Source of the DNA: Aspidiotus rigidus
Lineage: Eukaryota; Arthropoda; Insecta; Hemiptera; Diaspididae
Length of the DNA stretch: 64,000 nucleotides
Reading direction: 5' to 3'
NCBI GenBank assembly: GCA_035079385.1
Contig: JAVHKY010000003.1
Location: 15,907,001-15,971,000, forward strand
The position numbers were made by a program, and so were the translations under genes. The notes beneath the pieces were generated by a model. It did no database searches. It was not told the DNA's origin and was given only the letters and a program-made list of their open reading frames with translations. Each line of letters starts with the position of its first letter. Position 1 is the first letter of the stretch. Below are positions 60,840 to 64,000 of this stretch, in pieces.

Positions 60840-61814
60840 ATGACGGCGGCTTTCGACTTCAAAAATGAAGAAGAGGTGAAACAATATTTACACAATATAG
60901 GAATTGAATACAGATTTGGATGTTATAGTGAGAAGAAAAAGGAAGGTAAAATGATTTGAATCAACTTCTCTTTATTACCTTTTATTACCTATTATTGCAT
61001 TTAAATTTCTCGATTTAACCTTAGAATTACTTTTGAATTTCAATTGTAGTTTGTCATCTCTTGGGTATGTACATGGAAACCATCAAAAAGGACCCAGAAC
61101 AAGCCAAGAAAGTATTCAAAGTCAATTGTGACCAATACAGATGGAGTTTTAGTTGTTATAGATATGCCTATTTGTTAGATCAAGAAAAGAAAAAGGAAAA
61201 TTTAAACGACGTGAGAGATCGATAAATATCATGTTTTGGTTTCTAGTGTTCTTCACGGATTTTTCATGGATTTATTTTTTTAGGTGATCCATTATTTTCT
61301 TGAAGGATGTGAGGGTGGAGATTATCCGAAGGCTTGTTATATGGGTGGGGTTCGATGTGGTGCTAAAGCAGAAAGAGAAAACGATGAATCTGTCAAAAAA
61401 GAATATTACACAAAGGTTAGGCGAGTATCTAAAGCTTCGCTTCCCATTTAATTTTTTTGAACTCCTCACAACCAACTTGTAAATTTGTTTTAGGCGTTGA
61501 AATACATGGATAAAGCTTGTACCGAAGGAGTCGGAGCTGCTTGTTTCAATTTGAGCAGTTTGTATTATAAAGGAATCCCAGAATTGGGTATGAAGCCAGG
61601 AAATCTATCAGAAGTTTTCAATTATTCGGTCAAAGCTTGCGAGAATCATCATTTTAATGGTTGTGTAAATTTGAGTCTGATGTACCTTAGAGGTGAGGGT
61701 ACTGAGAAAAATCTTGAATTGGCTAAAAAATATCAATTGAAAGCAAAGGAAATAGAACAAATATTTTCTGGCAAAGTTGGAATCCAGTTTGAGGAAGGTT
61801 TATCCAACTCTTAA
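60840..61814 (+). CDS. COA7: Cytochrome c oxidase assembly factor 7 (Sel1-repeat protein)
   Basis: Mitochondrial intermembrane-space protein needed for complex IV assembly, imported through MIA40-type disulfide relay. Four exons: 60840-60945, 61050-61210, 61284-61415, 61494-61814; all GT-AG and in frame; 239 residues against 231 in human. It is built of Sel1-like repeats with paired cysteines: CYSEKKKEVC, CDQYRWSFSC, CEGGDYPKAC, CTEGVGAAC and CENHHFNGC, each pair with 7-8 residues between, as in human COA7. The N-terminus TAAFDFKNEEEVKQYL matches human VDFQDEEQVKSFL. The C-terminal repeat has LMYLRGEGTEKNLELAKKYQ. Convergent with NELF-B, 565 bp between stops. Confidence 0.95.
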
Positions 61815-62379
61815 AATATTATTCTCATTTGCCTGATTTTAGATGTAGTTATTTGTTACCGATTAAAAGTTGAAATTTATGATTGTGAAGTTGTCTACTT
61901 TTTCACCTCATATTCTTCCCATTCTTATACTCTCGTTAACATGCAGAAACATCTTGAGCGGCTATCATTGTTCATCACATAGAAAGGGATACTACTCTCA
62001 TTTGAGTTAAACCACAGCTAGAGATCGTACAATTTAGCTTTTTTCATTCTGAAACTCCTTCAGTAATTTTATTTTGTTCAGATTACGCACAAATAATGAA
62101 CACGAATTGTGCCGATTGCGTATCAATCAAAAACTAGAAGTAAATTGAGTAGCGAAATTGAATCAGTACTCCAAAGAGAGTTCATCAATTGGAAAATTAG
62201 AAAAAAAAAAGGAGAAATTTAAACTTGTACAGTACGCAATTTTTCAAGGCACAAGTCATTTATATTTCATGTTTCAAAAGACATAATTTACAAATATTGC
62301 ATAGAAATAAGTAAATAAATTTTATATCACAGATATACGATGCACTGAAATATGAGTTCGCTTCTGTCAGCAAAAAAAC
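61815..62379. other. Intergenic 3' region between COA7 and NELF-B
   Basis: AT-rich, expected to hold both 3' UTRs. No coding signal. Confidence 0.5.
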
Positions 62380-64000
62380 TTATAGCGGTGCAGGCGTTGG
62401 TACACTCATTAATGGTGAATCTAAATAATCCGGATCTGGAGACATGGCTGATGACAAAGTGGGTTCGCTATCATTATCAATTTTTTGTCGAAGTAACTCG
62501 TAGAGAGAATGAACTGCTTCGTTATGCTTGAGAGATACAAAAAACGTCGAGTTATTGATATCAATATTACTATGTTCTTACACGTAATATGTGTTAGATG
62601 AGTACTCACTTGATAAGTTGGCTGAAGCATCTTAATGAGGGTATTCAACCTAGAGACTGGAAGTTTTGGATGAACATACCACAGTAATTTTAATACGTGG
62701 CGAGTGACATTTTCTCTAGCAAGACCAGGATAAAAGAATTCATCGAATACAACAGTACAGAAGTCTTCCGCCGAAAATTCATCCGCTTGCTGTATGAAAA
62801 GAGAGACCTGAGAATTTAAAAACAATGGTTTTAAATTTGGTCTTTATTAGGAAATGATTTTGAGACATCTTGGAAAAATTATTTACTAAAGAATGTAGAA
62901 AGGGATCTTCAAATGCACGATCACTGTCACAATTTGACAGTGAACCGAGAATTCTCATGAGGCCAATTCGATCTTTAATTTTCGCCGAATGCAGTGTATA
63001 ATAAATCGCAATAATACTGGCTACGCTGCTTTCTTGAATATATGCTTGTACCGCATCAGGAATAGGGCCTGGCAATTGAGAGAAATTTCAACATGTGCTA
63101 CACTAGTAGATGAAAAAAAATATTCACAAGATCATACCTGAATGTTCTATAATCGTGATAGCTGATTCTCTTTCATCTAAGGGCATTTTACTGTTTAGGG
63201 CTCTCACTTGGTCGTCGACCATCAACGACATTAGCGCTGGCATAAATTTAGTGACTACTTGACTGTCTAATTTAGGTTCTTTGAATTCCTGATTTGTAGA
63301 AACAACAATTCGAAATTATTCACAAAAGTTTACTTTTTACAATCCAAGTATGGCGACTCACTTGAGAATCAATCATCACCCAAGCACTTAGACCAAGGGC
63401 CAACATTCGTAAAAGTAACGTCAGAATTGTGTTGTCCTAAGAAATTTACGGTCAACATTACCTATTAATTAATCGTCAGGAACAGTAAAAAAAAAAAAAA
63501 AAATTGAATATTACTTACTCTAGGTAAGGATTCATTGTTGATTAAATGTTGAAGAATTTTCATGGCAGAAGATGCCAAAAAATTAATCGCGTATGGATCA
63601 CATAAGATCATTGATAAATCTCCTAAAACTTGTTCTTGTCCTCGCTTCACACTATCTAAAAATCCCTACAAGGTGAATCAATTACAATGGATAATTTTTT
63701 TAAACTTACACCATATTATTATTCCGTCATATCCGACTAGGTCCTTACTTGTAATTCACGCGAACGTTTTATATCAACATTTCTTTCTCTAATACAAGCA
63801 TCCAAACACCAAGTGAACTTATGACACGGATCGACCGATATGATATCCTAAACGAAAATTGAACGACGAACAAGCAATGTCAAGTTTATCAATGTACCAT
63901 TTTTTTAATGGAAGGGAATGATTTCGAGTAGACGTGAAATATTACCTGAACTTCAAGATCATGCAACGCCATAAGTAATTCAGCACGTAATGTACAATAA
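62380..64000 (-). CDS. NELFB: Negative elongation factor B (COBRA1), C-terminal part, cut by window edge
   Basis: Subunit of NELF, which holds RNA polymerase II at promoter-proximal pauses. Eight exons in the window (minus): 63946-64000 (partial), 63749-63847, 63519-63665, 63362-63436, 63138-63288, 62887-63068, 62610-62807, 62380-62526. All GT-AG and in frame; about 350 residues, matching roughly human 232-580. Diagnostic blocks: CTLRAELLMALHDLEV; VDPCHKFTWCLDACIRERN; GFLDSVKRGQEQVLGDLSMI and LCDPYAINFLA; AWVMIDSQ followed by EFKEPK; LMSLMVDDQVR; FSAEDFCTVVFDEFFYPG; ENVTRHVLKLLWYVHPKLPV; C-terminus SVPTPAPL, as in human SVPAPAPL. The N-terminal ~230 residues lie beyond position 64000. Confidence 0.95.

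Overview
This is a eukaryotic nuclear window, almost certainly from an insect. Genes have many short GT-AG introns, non-coding DNA is AT-rich, and one gene is the Drosophila-type Rhinoceros/JADE homologue with a very long C-terminus. I cannot place the order with confidence (a hemipteran is possible). No rRNA, tRNA or CRISPR was recognised.

Left part (1-23 kb). One gene, a peroxisomal ABCD-type half transporter on the minus strand, spans it. Exon 1 is at 22220-22932 and exon 2 at 4302-4540, separated by a 17.7-kb intron packed with repeats. These are a ~45-bp dispersed minisatellite, several foldback elements with long inverted arms, LINE RNase H remnants and microsatellites. At 778-1530, downstream of exon 2, a 330-bp-arm inverted repeat carries a hammerhead-ribozyme-like core in its loop.

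Middle (23-35 kb). This is intergenic DNA with several MITE-like elements and a 5.5-kb unit bounded by long inverted repeats. The unit holds a broken protein-primed family B DNA polymerase of Polinton/Maverick or adintovirus type and two tandem copies of an unknown ORF. A 135-bp MITE sits inside the polymerase. At 32.6-33.1 kb lies a nearly perfect palindrome with 231-bp arms.

Right part (35-64 kb). Gene-dense: rhinoceros/JADE (minus), APC5 (plus), TopBP1/mus101 (minus), COA7 (plus) and the C-terminal part of NELF-B (minus, cut by the window edge). For the complete genes I resolved exon chains in which every junction keeps frame. Orientation is divergent (rno/APC5), convergent with tight 3' ends (APC5/TopBP1), divergent (TopBP1/COA7) and convergent (COA7/NELF-B). 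TopBP1 appears to lack BRCT6. Its 3.2-kb intron 16 holds a second cluster of decayed mobile-element ORFs and an array of four 22-bp palindromes.

The host genes act in separate processes: very-long-chain acyl-CoA import into peroxisomes, chromatin reading for histone acetylation, cell-cycle ubiquitination, the DNA-damage checkpoint, cytochrome oxidase assembly and promoter-proximal pausing. Their adjacency looks like ordinary dense gene packing, not an operon.
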